Origin: Aliamphritea spongicola
Lineage (GTDB): Bacteria; Pseudomonadota; Gammaproteobacteria; Pseudomonadales; Balneatricaceae
Length of the DNA: 64,000 nucleotides
Direction of reading: 5' to 3'
Assembly: GCA_024347235.1 (NCBI GenBank)
Contig: AP025283.1
Coordinates: 4,927,657-4,991,656, forward strand
Shown here: positions 9,861 to 20,753 of the stretch, in pieces
How the letters are laid out: every line of letters starts with the position of its first letter
Position numbering within the stretch: the stretch's first letter is position 1
Program-made: the position numbers and the translations under genes
Notes under the pieces: model-generated
Database searches by the model: none
The model's input: only the letters and a program-made list of their open reading frames with translations
What the model was told of the DNA's origin: nothing

Positions 9861-11203
9861 TCAGCTCCAAGGGAACGGACTATTAGAAGTCGGGTGAAGC
9901 TTACCCTCTTCAAAACGGGAGAACCGGAATGGCTCCAGCAGGCTTGGCTTCTCACCCACAACCTGTTCAGCCACCAGCTTACCTACACCCAGCATCTTAT
10001 AACCGTGGTTAGAATCCGCGATCACGAAGCAGTTCTTACGGAAGGTGTCGAATACCGGGAAGCTGTCCGGAGTGAAGCAACCGATACCGCCGGACGCTTC
10101 GTCCTTATACTTGGGAATCGTGCCTTCAAAACGCTTCTGACAGTGCGCCAGTGCAGATACCCACATGTGCGCAAAGTCAGGGCCCACGATGAATTCAGGG
10201 GATTCAGGACCGTACGGATCAACCTGTACGGAATCCGCTGGCTTATCAACGATGAACGGTGCTGCACCGCCCTGTACGCCGCCGAAGTGGTAGTCAGGCT
10301 TGTAGTAAATGCCCCACATGTCTTCAGTGATCAGAGAACCGTCAACGTCGGAATACAGCGGTGCATTGCTGTCCACGTGAATAACCGGTGGCATCTTGCC
10401 GTCGTTGGTAACCTGCAGGCCAGGGTCTACACCCAGGGTACCTTCCTGCAGTGACCAGTAAACCCACATCGGTACGTCGGTAGCAATCTGGCCAGAGGTT
10501 GGGTTCTTGATGTTGATGTGCTTCGGCAGATCCAGCATTTCCCAGAAGGATTTCACCCACGGGCCGGCACCGATAACCACGTAATCCGTTTCGATATCAC
10601 CCTTGTTGGTTTCTACCTTGGTGATCGCGCCGTCAGTCGCCTGCTGGAAGCCAGTAACGGTAACGCCGGTAATGATGCGTACGCCTTCCGCTTCTGCCTT
10701 GGCCGCCAGGCCGTACATCGCCTTGGTGTTGTTTGCATAGCCGCCTGGCATTTCGTGCAATACAGAAGTAATGCCCTGAGCCTGCCAGTCGTGGAAGATG
10801 GTCTTCATGTAATCGGTACAGTCTTTTTCACCTTCGATGAATTTAGACTCATAACCGATGGCCTGCTGCTGTTCATAAATGGAAGCAACGTCTTCATGCA
10901 TGGATTCCGGGCTGATCTGCATATAGCCAACCGGGTGGTAGCTGTAAGCCTTTGGATCGCTTTCCCATACCTTTACGCTGTGTGCCATCAGCTCACGCAT
11001 AGCCGGCTGGAAGTAGTTGTTACGGATAACACCGCAGGCGATACCGGTAGCACCGGCAGAGATGCCGGACTTATCCAGGATGATAATGTCTTCGCCGCTG
11101 CCTTTACCGCGTTTTTCAGTTCCAGCGCCAGGTGATACGCGGTGCTCAGACCGTGAATACCGGCACCAACGATCACATAAGGTGAACTCTTTGGGAATGC
11201 CAT
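9861..11203 (-). CDS. FAD-dependent oxidoreductase (DAO family), fifth gene of sox operon
   Basis: Flavoprotein of about 448 residues in the D-amino-acid oxidase/sarcosine oxidase superfamily. The N-terminal dinucleotide-binding motif is VIVGAGIHGLSTAYHLALE, and a second FAD-contacting segment is DYVVIGAGPWVKSFW. The frame breaks once near 11100, between this motif and the stretch GISAGATGIACGVIRNNYF. It follows soxG by 132 bases on the same strand and precedes a terminator, so it is probably the last gene of the operon. It is not SoxB, which is encoded at 15311. It is likely to oxidise a related N-methyl or imino acid, but the exact substrate is unknown. Confidence 0.75.
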
Positions 11204-11335
11204 GTTGTCGTTCCTGTTATTTTTGTGTGAGGCTGAAGCCTCATCTACTTATTTCAATTTGTTGTTTGCCACCATCACCGCTGAATCACGGTCTGGCCGC
11301 TTATTTTTATGAACCCGGCCGAAACCGGGTCCGGA

Positions 11336-12049
11336 TCACGCCAGTAGTGCAGCCAGACCCGCCGGCTTACCACCAAATTCATCCATTGCGTCCTGCAGGC
11401 AATCCCACATGAACTCAACTGAACTCACATCACACAGCAGGTGGAAGGCCAGCACGGTGCTGCCATCCGCCAACTGCACATCATCACGGATAAGAATGCT
11501 GTTTAACCGGGCCACCGAGGTTTGCGCCACCTGATGGTTGGCAAACTCTTCCGCGGCAAAATCAATGCCGCAGACCTTGGCCAGCATGTCCCGTAAATGT
11601 TCTCCGGTGAGCAACAGCCAGGCGTGGCTGTCGCTGCGTGGCAGTGAATAGCAGGCAGTGTCTGCATCCATTTGCCAAGTATTTGCTAATTGCTGCGACA
11701 TACCAGCGGTTACCTGCAGATCACTGAGGATCAGGTGTTCCTGTACCGACAGGCTCGCCACCAGTGAACCGTCTTCCTGACGGGTTGCCCGGTTTGGTTC
11801 AGCCGGGATTGCAACGCCCTGCTGGGTCAGCCATTCCGGTGCCTGACGGCCCTTAAAGCCGCTGCGTGGCAGCATGGAAAGGTCCACCATCGCCAGTGAT
11901 TTCAGTTGTTGTGCATCGTCTGCCGCAAACTGTTTAACCACAGTTGCGCCATTCAGGCCGGCAAATTCCGCTCCGGCTTGCTGTTGTTTACGGTACAGCT
12001 GACTGCGGCGTAATCCGCTGTCCGGCGCTGCTGTTACAAATTCATTCAT
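11336..12049 (-). CDS. soxG: Sarcosine oxidase gamma subunit
   Basis: Gamma subunit of heterotetrameric sarcosine oxidase, 237 residues, a GcvT-like small subunit that packs against the alpha subunit and has no cofactor of its own. Recognisable parts are VDLSMLPRSGFKGRQAPEWL near residue 55, the central CYSLPRSDSHAWLLLTGE strand pair, and the VARLNSILIRDD segment. It starts 21 bases after the end of soxA, in the usual position of soxG. The reading frame is unbroken. The identification rests mainly on position and general resemblance, since this subunit is the least conserved of the four. Confidence 0.85.
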   Translation of the reverse strand: MNEFVTAAPDSGLRRSQLYRKQQQAGAEFAGLNGATVVKQFAADDAQQLKSLAMVDLSMLPRSGFKGRQAPEWLTQQGVAIPAEPNRATRQEDGSLVASLSVQEHLILSDLQVTAGMSQQLANTWQMDADTACYSLPRSDSHAWLLLTGEHLRDMLAKVCGIDFAAEEFANHQVAQTSVARLNSILIRDDVQLADGSTVLAFHLLCDVSSVEFMWDCLQDAMDEFGGKPAGLAALLA

Positions 12050-12070
12050 CTCGTTTTCCTCGCAGCGGGA

Positions 12071-14998
12071 TTACAGGTTCTGACGGGCGGTGTCAGGATC
12101 ATAGAAAGGCAGCGCGACAACCTTGGCGGCAACCGGCGCACCGTCGACTTTAATGACGATATCGCTGCCCGGCTCTGTTTTGCCCGGCGGTACATAAGCC
12201 ATACCCACTGGCTTACCCAGTGTCGGGGAGTAGTTACAGGAAGTGACCCGGCCAGTCATTTTGTCGCCGTCGATCACCAGATGGCTTTCCTGCGGTACCG
12301 GCGCTTTCGGATCATCCACCACGAAGCCCACCAGCGAGCGGTACTGCGGTGCTTTGTTCAGCTCGCGGATAATCCGCTGGCCCACAAAGAATGGCTTCTT
12401 GTTGGAGACCGCCCAGCCCATCTGTACTTCTTCCGGCGTGGACATAGCGTCGGTGTCCTGACCGATAATGATGTGGCCTTTTTCCAGACGCAGTACCCGC
12501 TGTGCTTCAATGCCGAATGGCTTAATACCGTGCTCTTTACCGGCGGCCATCAGGGCATCCCACAGTGCTTCACCGGCATGTTGCGGAACGTGTACTTCGT
12601 AACCCAGCTCGCCGACGAAACCGACGCGGATCACCCGGGCCCGAATGCCTGCCACATGGCCTTCACGCACGCCCATGTAAGGGAATGCTTCGCTGCCCAG
12701 ATCAATGTCTTCACAAAGTTTGCTTAGTACTTCACGGGCTTTAGGTCCGGCGATGTTCACACCGCACCAGGCGGAGGTCACGTTGGCAATGTCCACATCC
12801 AGACACCACTGAGCGTTCCACTTCAGCATGTTCTGATACACACGGTCGACACCGCCGGTGGTGGCTGTCACGTAGAACAGCTGGTCATGGAAACGGCAGC
12901 TTACGCCGTCATCAATCACCACACCGGCTTCATTGGTCATCAGGGCGTAACGGGCACGGCCCAGCGGCTGTTTGGCAAAGCCAAAGGTGTACACCCGGTT
13001 GAGGAACTCACCGGCATCTGGACCGCGAACTTCAATGCCACCCAGAGTGGATACATCCACCAGACCGACATTGTTACGCACGTTATTCACTTCCGCGGCG
13101 ATGCAGTTATCACGCTGGTTCACCGGGCCGTAATACGCCGGACGATACCAGGCACCGGCCTGCAGCATTTGTGCACCGGCTTCCAGGTGACGGTGATGCA
13201 TATTGGTGTAACGGGCCGGGTAGAAACTGCGGCCTGCGAGGTGCCCCAGACGTTCCGGCGCAAACGGCGGACGGGCCGTGGTAACACCGGTTTGGGCAAC
13301 ACTCTTACCGGTGGCATTCGCCACAATACGGGCAGTTGCCAGCGCGGAATGACGGCCCTGAGAAGGCCCCATGCCACAGGTTGAGTAACGCTTCACCAGC
13401 TGCACGTGCTCATAGCCGTCACGGGTGGCATTCACAATGTCTTTGATCTGCAGATCTTCATCGAAATCGACGAATTCCTTACCCTTCGGATGGGGAAGAT
13501 CGGCCAGCTATAGTTCGGGCTGTTGGCACTGTCATCCGCTATCGGAGCAGGTTCAGCCATGGCGCTGACGCGCTCAACGGTTTCCGCCAGACGGTTAACC
13601 GCAATCGCTGCAGCCCGCTGGGCATCACCGCATACCGCATTCACCGACCAGTTCGCATTCACGGAACCGGCAATCTGGAACGCCTTCGGCAGCTTGCTCA
13701 GGGTGAACATGGCAGTATCGTCGTTGTAGCTTAACTGACCACCGGCCTGACAAATCAGCTGATAGGTCGGGGTATAGCCCACCGCCATACACAGCAGATC
13801 ACAAGCGAAGGTTTCGCCGCTGTCAGCACATGTACCCTTACTGACCTGCTGACGGATTTCAACCGCCGCCAGATGCTTCTTGTCACCGCTGGCTTTGGCT
13901 GCATACACCGCATGGTTGCTCAGAATCCGTACACCGCGCTGGCTCACCGCCTGCATCAGTTCACTTTCCGGCGCGGCATCACGCAGTTCAGCAATCGCAA
14001 CCACTTCAATGCCGGCATCCAGCATATCCAGTGCCGTTGCATAACCTTCATCGTTACCGGTAACGACCACTGCTTTCTGACCCGGCTTCACGCCGTAGAG
14101 CTTAATCAGACGCTGGATCGCGCTGGACATCATCACGCCCGGCAGATCGTTGTTGTGGAATACCGCCTGCTGTTCCAGCGAGCCCACACACATGATGGCT
14201 TCTTTAGCCCGTACCTTGTACAGACGCTTGCCCTGAATCACCGGCAACCAGTTATCACCGAAGTAGCCGTTACACGCCGCATCCAGTTTCACATCAATGT
14301 TGGCGTGGCTTTCAATGTCAGCAATCATCGCCTGACGCAGCGCTTCTGCCTGCGTGCCTTCCGCATCCAAGCGGCTGTACGCCAGGCTGCCACCCAGAAT
14401 CGGGTTCTCATCCACCAGCAGAACTTTCGCGCCCTGCTCAGCAGCCTGAATGGCAGCAGTCATCCCGCAGGGCCTGCACCCACAACCACCAGATCGTAGA
14501 AGCTGTACTGCTTGTCGTAGTATTCCGGCTCGAAGGTGTCATCCACCACACCCAGACCTGCAGCCTTACGGATCACCGGTGCCCATTTTTCCCAGGCGCC
14601 GGCTGGCTTGTAGAAGGCCTTGTAGTAAAAACCCACCGGCATGAACTTGCTGAACATGCCCAGATGGCGGCTGCTGTCTTTTCCAGGCTACCGGTAAAGT
14701 TCTGGCCGGATACATTCAGGCCGTCGCGAATAGTTTCCCGGTCCGCCAGTACGTTCGGGTCCGATGGCAGCTGTACCAGGGTATTGGCGTCCTGACCGGC
14801 CATGGTTAATGCACCGCGCGGGCGGTGATACTTGAATGAACGGCTGATCAGCCACTGGCCGTTCGCCGCCAGTGCGCTGGCAATGGTATCGCCGGCAAAG
14901 CCTTTAAATTCGCGGCCGTCAAAAGAGAAGCTGACAGTTTTGCTGCGATCTACCAGCAAACCGCCATTGGCCAGTCGGTTATCGTTATAAACAGGCAC
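12071..14998 (-). CDS. soxA: Sarcosine oxidase alpha subunit
   Basis: Largest subunit of the heterotetrameric enzyme that demethylates sarcosine to glycine, passing the one-carbon unit to tetrahydrofolate; about 975 residues. The N-terminus is a ferredoxin-like fold (FSFDGREFKGFAGDTIASAL). A dinucleotide-binding domain follows (VVVGAGPAGMTAAIQAAEQG, about residue 180). The C-terminal half is the folate-binding GcvT-like domain, with GIEAQRVLRLEKGHIIIGQD. Frames break near 14680, 14462 and 13500, and the four pieces join without loss. The start is GTG at 14998, two bases after the soxD stop, with GGAGAG as ribosome site inside soxD; this coupling favours equal production of the subunits. Confidence 0.9.
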
Positions 14999-15000
14999 GG

Positions 15001-15294
15001 TTACTCTCCTTCCACAGCGGTGAATTCAACCCGCTGATTAAATACTTCGCTGGCGGGAAACGTTCTGATAATTTCATCGGTAATGGTGTTCCGTTCCGCC
15101 AGAAACCAGTACGAAGTCGCACTGTGACACCACCATTCGCGGACGATACCCGCAGCATTTTCATGGAAGTAAACGTGCTCCACCCATTCGCGGCTGTCGC
15201 AGCGGTTCGGGTCCGGCATTTCGTGCAGCTCACCGCCGTAAATAAATTCTGAGATATTGCGTGGCCCGTTCAGCGGGCAGTTCAGTATTTTCAT
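15001..15294 (-). CDS. soxD: Sarcosine oxidase delta subunit
   Basis: Small zinc-binding subunit, 97 residues, the normal length. It has the family pattern of CPLNGPRNISEFIYGGE at the start, then DPNRCDSREWVEHVYFHENA and the tail REWWCHSATSYWFLAERNT; the three cysteines and the HENA histidine fit the known zinc site. It lies between soxB and soxA with 16-base and 2-base gaps, the canonical soxBDA order. The frame is intact. Confidence 0.95.
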   Translation of the reverse strand: MKILNCPLNGPRNISEFIYGGELHEMPDPNRCDSREWVEHVYFHENAAGIVREWWCHSATSYWFLAERNTITDEIIRTFPASEVFNQRVEFTAVEGE

Positions 15295-15310
15295 GACTCT
15301 TTTCTCCCGC

Positions 15311-16554
15311 TTAGTGGCTGGCCGCGGTCGCGCCGGCTTCGTTGATTTGCTGATGACGGTAGAAGCGTTCCAGCTCGAACGGCTTAATCAGTTCAGGTGG
15401 CTTACCGGTGGCAACCAGCTCCGCCATGGTCTGGCCGCAGATTGGCGTGGCCTTGAAGCCCCAGGTGCCCCAGCCCGCATCCAGGTAGTAATTTTCCACC
15501 GGGCTCAAACCCATAATCGGGCTGTAGTCTGGGGTCATATCCGTGATACCGGCCCACTGACGCATCAGCCGTGCCTGTGACAGGAACGGGAACAGTTCCA
15601 GCGCCGCCGCCGCCAGAGACTCTTTCATATCCAGGGTTGAACGGGTGTTGTACAGCGGATACGGATCGGAACCACCGCCGATAACAAATTCACCACGGGA
15701 GGTCTGGTGTACATAGACGTGAACGTGTGGCGAACTGACGTGCGGCGTCAGCAGCGGTTTGTACGGCTGGGTAACCATCGCCTGTAACGGGAAGCTGTGC
15801 ACCGGCAGTTTGATACCCGCCATTTTCGCTACAACCGAGCTGGTACCGGCAACCGCCTGTACCACAGAACCACAGCTAATGGTGCCGCGGTTAGTTTTAA
15901 CACCGGTGACCTTACCGTTACTAACCAGCACGTCTTCCACTTCGGTCAGTTGGTGCAGTTCAACACCGCGCTCGCAGGCACCTTTCATGTAGCCCCATGC
16001 CACTGCATCGTGACGGGCAGTCGCCCCGTCCGCATGCCACAAGCCTGCCATGATCGGGTAACGGCCGTCTTCCGGCATATTCAGGTTCGGTACCAGTTCG
16101 CGAATGGTCTGACGGTCCACCAGCTCAGAACGTACGCCCAGATGCTGGTTAACCTCAGCCCGCCAGCGGAAGCTGCGCACCGCTGCATCACTGTGGGCCA
16201 GGGTCAGCTGACCGCGGTTTTCCATCATGATGTTGTAGCCGAATTCGTTACTCAGGTTCTGGTAAAGTTTCACAGAATCCCGGTAAAAGCTGACGCCTTC
16301 TTCGGTCAGGTAGTTAGAACGGATTACCGCGGTATTCCGGGCAGTGTTACCGCCCCCAGATAACCTTTGTCCAGCACGGCGATATTGGTCACGCCATGGT
16401 ACTTGGACAGGTAATACGCACAGGCCGCCCCGTGACCACCGGCACCGATGATGACCACGTCGTAATGTTTCTTCAGCTCCGTGCTGCTGGGTGTGAAATG
16501 GTGCTGGGCGGGATATTCCTTGCTCAGACCATATTTTAATAAGCCAAAAGGCAT
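15311..16554 (-). CDS. soxB: Sarcosine oxidase beta subunit
   Basis: Catalytic subunit that carries FAD and the covalently bound FMN, about 414 residues. The nucleotide-binding motif is DVVIIGAGGHGAACAYYLSK (about residue 35), followed by GNTARNTAVIRSNYL. Near the C-terminus it has DMTPDYSPIMGLSP and GWGTWGFKATPICGQTMAEL, typical of the subunit. The frame breaks once near 16345, in the short linker after the FAD motif. I chose the ATG at 16554 because a strong GGGAGG ribosome site precedes it by five bases; an upstream in-frame ATG at 16650 lacks one. It is the first gene of soxBDAG, and a perfect inverted repeat lies 107 bases upstream. Confidence 0.92.
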
Positions 16555-16660
16555 TATTGCCTCCCTACCGCGGGTATGTATTGATTGATTTAAAACGTGC
16601 CGAACACGCTTTGATCGAGCAAATATCGGCAATAGTGACGGGGAACGCAACGAAATACGC

Positions 16661-16685
16661 GCATTATTAGAGAGACTAATAATGC
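16661..16685 (-). promoter_or_regulatory. Perfect 10-bp inverted repeat upstream of soxB (putative operator)
   Basis: GCATTATTAG, five bases, then CTAATAATGC: a perfect 10-bp dyad in the soxB upstream region with no T tract after it. Its symmetry and position suggest a binding site for a dimeric regulator of the sarcosine operon. The regulator is not encoded next to the operon. Confidence 0.55.
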
Positions 16686-16764
16686 TGACAAGGAAGGCTT
16701 ATTAACGACCGGTTTCTGTCGCTGTCCTGTTCGGCTGCCAGCCAGTTTTGTTTATTAATTGCAC

Positions 16765-16785
16765 AAAAAGGGCCTTTTCAGGCCC
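16765..16785 (-). terminator. Rho-independent terminator after glsA
   Basis: Minus-strand stem GGGCC/GGCCC with a six-base loop and a following TTTTT run, 53 bases past the glsA stop. Confidence 0.8.
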
Positions 16786-16837
16786 GCTCATAAAAATTAT
16801 TAGTATTACTGATAGTTTAGTTAGTTTTACTATCTGC

Positions 16838-17745
16838 TCAGAAAACCGAGCGCCCCAGCGCAGTGGTAAACAGTTCCAGAGCGGCGGTTCCCACCAGCGA
16901 GTTACCGTTCTGGTTCAGCTCCGGAGACCAGACACACACGCACAGTTCACCGGGAATCACCGCCACAATGCCACCCCCGACACCGCTCTTGCCCGGCATA
17001 CCCACCCGGTAGGCAAAGTCGCCGGCAACATCATACAGGCCGGCCACCATCAGCAGAGCATTCAGCTGCTTGGTTTGCTGAGCAGACAGTAACGGTACGT
17101 CGGTATTCAGCGGGTAACCGCCATTGGCGAGATAAATAAACGTACGGGCCAGATCCACACAGCTCATCCGCAGCGCACAGTGATAAAAATAGGTTTGCAG
17201 CAGAGTATCCACATCATTATGGATATTGCCGAAGGATTTCATCAGATAGCTGATGGCCGCGTTACGGTCGCTGTGACGATATTCTGAGAGTGCCACACGC
17301 TGATCTGAAACCACCTGCGGATTGCCGCTTAGCTGACGCACCACATCGAGAATCCGGTGCTTCGGTGCAGATAAGCGGGACACCAGCGCATCGGTCACCA
17401 CCAGGGCACCGGCATTAATGAAAGGATTACGGGAATGCCCTTTTCATATTCCAGCTGTGCCAGTGAATTAAATGCCTGTCCGGAGGGCTCCTTCCCAACC
17501 CGTTCCCAGAGTTCATCCCCATACCGGTTCATGGCCAGCGTCAGTGCCAGGGCTTTGGAAATACTCTGAATTGAAAAGGGCTCGGCCGCATCACCGGCCT
17601 GATACACCGTGCCATCCACCGTACAAACAGCCATGCCCAGTTTGTCCCTGGCAACATTGCCCAGCTCAGGGATGTAACTGGCCACTTCTCCCTTACCGAT
17701 CAGTGGCCGGACCTCAGTAATAATGTCTTCCAGAAGTTGCTGCAT
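16838..17745 (-). CDS. glsA: Glutaminase A
   Basis: Serine-dependent glutaminase of about 303 residues, converting glutamine to glutamate and ammonia. The fold is beta-lactamase-like; the catalytic SxxK is visible in PFSIQSISKALAL (about residue 62). Other signatures are RNPFINAGALV, SEYRHSDRNAAISYLMKSFG, GGYPLNTDVPLLS and SGVGGGIVAVIPG. The frame breaks near 17400, just before RNPFINAGAL. It stands alone between the helicase gene and the sox operon, with its own terminator. Start ATG at 17745. The family call is secure; whether it serves nitrogen assimilation or acid tolerance cannot be seen. Confidence 0.93.
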
Positions 17746-17806
17746 TCTGTTTCCTTTACGAGGCTGGCACAGTGATTTTCAGTGATGGAATGTTCAGTAT
17801 CTGCAA

Positions 17807-19064
17807 TTACTTCCGCTTAGACGGTTTTTCTTACCGGCACCGGCAGATTTAACAATTTTGGTACGGGTGACCTTATTGCTGCGGGGCGCTTTGCGGGCTT
17901 TCTTAAGATACTTTTTCAGACCTTCACGCTTACTGACTTCAAAACCTTCCATATAAACCCGCTTAATACGGCTGCCGATCAGGTGTTCGATGTCATTCAG
18001 GGTACGCTCTTCTTCACGGCTGACGAAGGAAATCGCCTTACCCGGCATACCTGCACGGCCGGCACGGCCAACCCGGTGAACGTAGTCTTCCGCCAGATAC
18101 GGCAGGTTAAAGTTCACCACATGTTCCAGCCCCTGAATATCCAGACCGCGGGCGGCAACTTCAGTCGCAATCAGCACCTGTACCTTGCCGGATTTAAAGT
18201 CGGCCAGCGCCCGGCGACGGGCCCCTGGCTGATATCACCGTGGCAGATAACGCCTTTGATGCCATCGACTTTCAGGTCCATAGCCAGGCTGTCGGCCTGC
18301 GCCTTGGTACTGGTGAACACCAGTACCTGAAACCAGTTTTCTTCTTTAATCAGCTTGGCAAACAGGTCCGGCTTACGCTGCTCATCAATCTCATACACAA
18401 CGTGGTCGATGGTATCGGCAACCACATTCTGCTTCGCCACCCGGATGACTTCCGGACGTTTCAGCAACTGCTTCGACAGCTCATTCACATCCGGAGAAAT
18501 GGTGGCGGAGAACAGCAGGCTCTGGCGGCTTTCCGGGGTCTGTTGCAAAATTTTGCTGACGTCCGACAGGAAGCCCATATCCAGCATCCGGTCCGCTTCA
18601 TCCAGCACCAGAAACTCCACCTGTGACAGGTGCAGGTTACATTCCACCGCATGTTCAATCAGCCGGCCGGGGGTAGCGATCAGTACATCCACACCCTTCG
18701 CCAGTTTATTCGCCTGTTTTGCCACGGTGGTACCGCCGTACAGAGCCAGCACGCTTAATGGCAGATTCTGTGCGTAGCGGCCAATGGTATCCGCCAGCTG
18801 CTCTGCCAGCTCCCGGGTAGGGGTCAGGATCAGCGCCCGGACATGACCCGGCTGAACCTCTTTTGGCCGTTCTGTCATCTGCTGCAGGATGGGCAACGAA
18901 AACGCTGCAGTTTTACCTGTGCCGGTCTGGGCATTGGCCAGAATGTCCTTGCCGCGGCGCGCCGGCACGATTGCCTGCTGCTGAACCGGTGTCATATCGG
19001 TATAACCGCAGGCATCCAGCGCACTTAACAGATCAGCGGATAAATCGAGAGAGGAGAACTTCAT
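17807..19064 (-). CDS. DEAD-box ATP-dependent RNA helicase, RhlE type
   Basis: RNA helicase of about 420 residues. Motifs appear in order: GYTDMTPVQQQAI (Q motif), AQTGTGKTAAF (I), PTRELAEQLA (Ia), DEADRMLDMGFL (II), SATIS (III), LIATEVAARGLD (V) and HRVGRAGRAG (VI). The basic tail (KKYLKKARKAPRSNK) suits RhlE-like proteins that act in ribosome assembly or RNA decay. One frame break lies near 18225 after GDISQG. A second, a missing A in the AAAAA run near 17825, hides the true end: restored, it reads GKKKPSKRK and stops at 17807. Confidence 0.88.
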
Positions 19065-19288
19065 GGCAAAACCTTTTCTGGCGACCGCTCACGGGTCAGC
19101 ATCTATTAAAATTGCGCCTATTGTAGAGGATTTAACCGCCATTAGAGACTCTTACTGCACAAATTTCCCGGAATATCCCTGTCAGGGCTTTTCTCGCCAT
19201 TAAGATTCTGTAAAGTTACCCGGCGGTTAATTAAAAACGTAATACATCCAAGAATAAGAACCTGAAAACACCGGATAAACGCTTAACA

Positions 19289-20572
19289 ATGCCGGTGCCG
19301 CTGCGGAGAATCTATGCTGTTATTCCGTTCATTCCCCTGAGTAGTCCACTTATACAAACCTGTGCCATCACCCTCGGTATCGCATCATCCCCGCTGATCC
19401 AGGCCGCCGGATTTCAGTTAAAAGAGCAAAGCGCCGAAGGCCAGGGCAATTCATTTGCCGGCCAGACCGCCAAAGCACAGGACCCGGGCACGGTATTTTA
19501 TAACCCGGCCGGTATGACCCGCCTGCAGGGCACCCAGTTAGAAGCGAATCTTTCTTACATCGCCCCCAGCGCCGACTATAAACACGACAGCAACTCCACC
19601 GCCGGCACGCCCTTCACCAACACCCAGCAAAACGGCGCGGAAGACGGGCTGGTTCCCTCACTGTTTGCGGTCTGGGGTGAATCAGAAGCCGTTAAACTGG
19701 GCTTGGCAGTGACCGTCCCCTTTGGCCTTTCCACCCAGTATGACACCAACTGGGTCGGGGCTAACGCCAACGTAAAAGCGAAATCAAAACCCTCAATATC
19801 GCCCCGGCGCTGGCATACCGGGTCACCGAAAACCTGTCCTCGGGGCCAGCCTGCAGTTCAACAAAGTAGAAGGCACCCTGACCCGGCAGGTCACCACCGG
19901 TCTGAATACCGCGACGGCCTCTGTTATCGAAGCAGATGATACCGGCTGGGGATACGGCCTGGGCCTGCTCTGGGAATACAGTGATGGCGGCCGGATCGGC
20001 CTGAATTACCGTTCGCAGATTAAGCACCGGCTTGAAGGCACCGTAAAATTGTCGGCGTCAGCACTCAGAACGCTGACACTCATATTACCCTGCCTGCCAT
20101 TGCCTCCCTTGGCTGGTATCAGCAACTGGATAACCGCTGGGCATTGCTGGCAGATCTGGCCTGGACAGACTGGTCACAACTGGATCAGCTGGTAATTAAC
20201 AACACGGATACCGGCGCGCACATTTCCACCATTGATTACTTCTGGCAGGACACCGTGTTTGCCGCCATCGGAGCCAACTATCAGTACAGTGACAAACTGC
20301 AGCTGAAGTTTGGTGTTGCTTACGATGAAGGGGCAGCCAGCGACGCCTACCGGTCTGCCGGCATTCCCGATGCTGACCGCACCTGGGCATCGGTTGGGGC
20401 GTCCTATCAGCTCACCCCGGCAACCCGCCTGAACATTGGTTATTCCCACCTGTTTACCAAAGAAGCCCGCGTATCCGACAGCCGGACCAGTGCGGCCGTC
20501 CCCACCAGCTATTCCGGCAGCTTTGACTCTGAAGTGGATATCCTCAGCCTGGGGCTGGTGATGCAGTTTTAG
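19289..20572 (+). CDS. fadL: FadL-type outer membrane long-chain fatty acid transporter
   Basis: Outer membrane beta-barrel of the OmpP1/FadL/TodX family, about 428 residues. The mature protein begins after an AAG-type signal cleavage (AAGFQLKEQSAEGQGNSFAG), and the family hallmark stretch DPGTVFYNPAGMTRLQGTQL follows, with NPAGM as diagnostic motif. It ends in a typical last strand, VDILSLGLVMQF. Frames break between 19780 and 19860 and again near 20050; the conserved strands continue through all three. The extreme N-terminus is uncertain because no good ribosome site precedes 19289. It lies directly upstream of the fatty-acid oxidation genes on the same strand, matching a role in importing their substrate. 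Confidence 0.88.
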
Positions 20573-20679
20573 ATTTTTCAGATACCTCCCCGGCCCTGCT
20601 CCCCGGGGCTGAGCGTCGGTTTTACGGTTAGCGGGCTCACGTGCTGCAATTGCAAGTGACCTATAGGGAACTACACTTA

Positions 20680-20702
20680 CTTATAGCGCCTGACGCTGTA
20701 AG
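20680..20702 (+). promoter_or_regulatory. Inverted repeat before the fatty-acid operon (putative operator)
   Basis: CTTATAGCG, five bases, CGCTGTAAG: a 9-bp dyad with one mismatch, 51 bases before the acyl-CoA ligase start. The MerR-family gene inside the operon is a plausible ligand (inference). Confidence 0.4.
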
Positions 20703-20753
20703 TTATGTCGCCGTCATGCGCATCCCAAAGGACACAACCCCGGGAGACATGGC

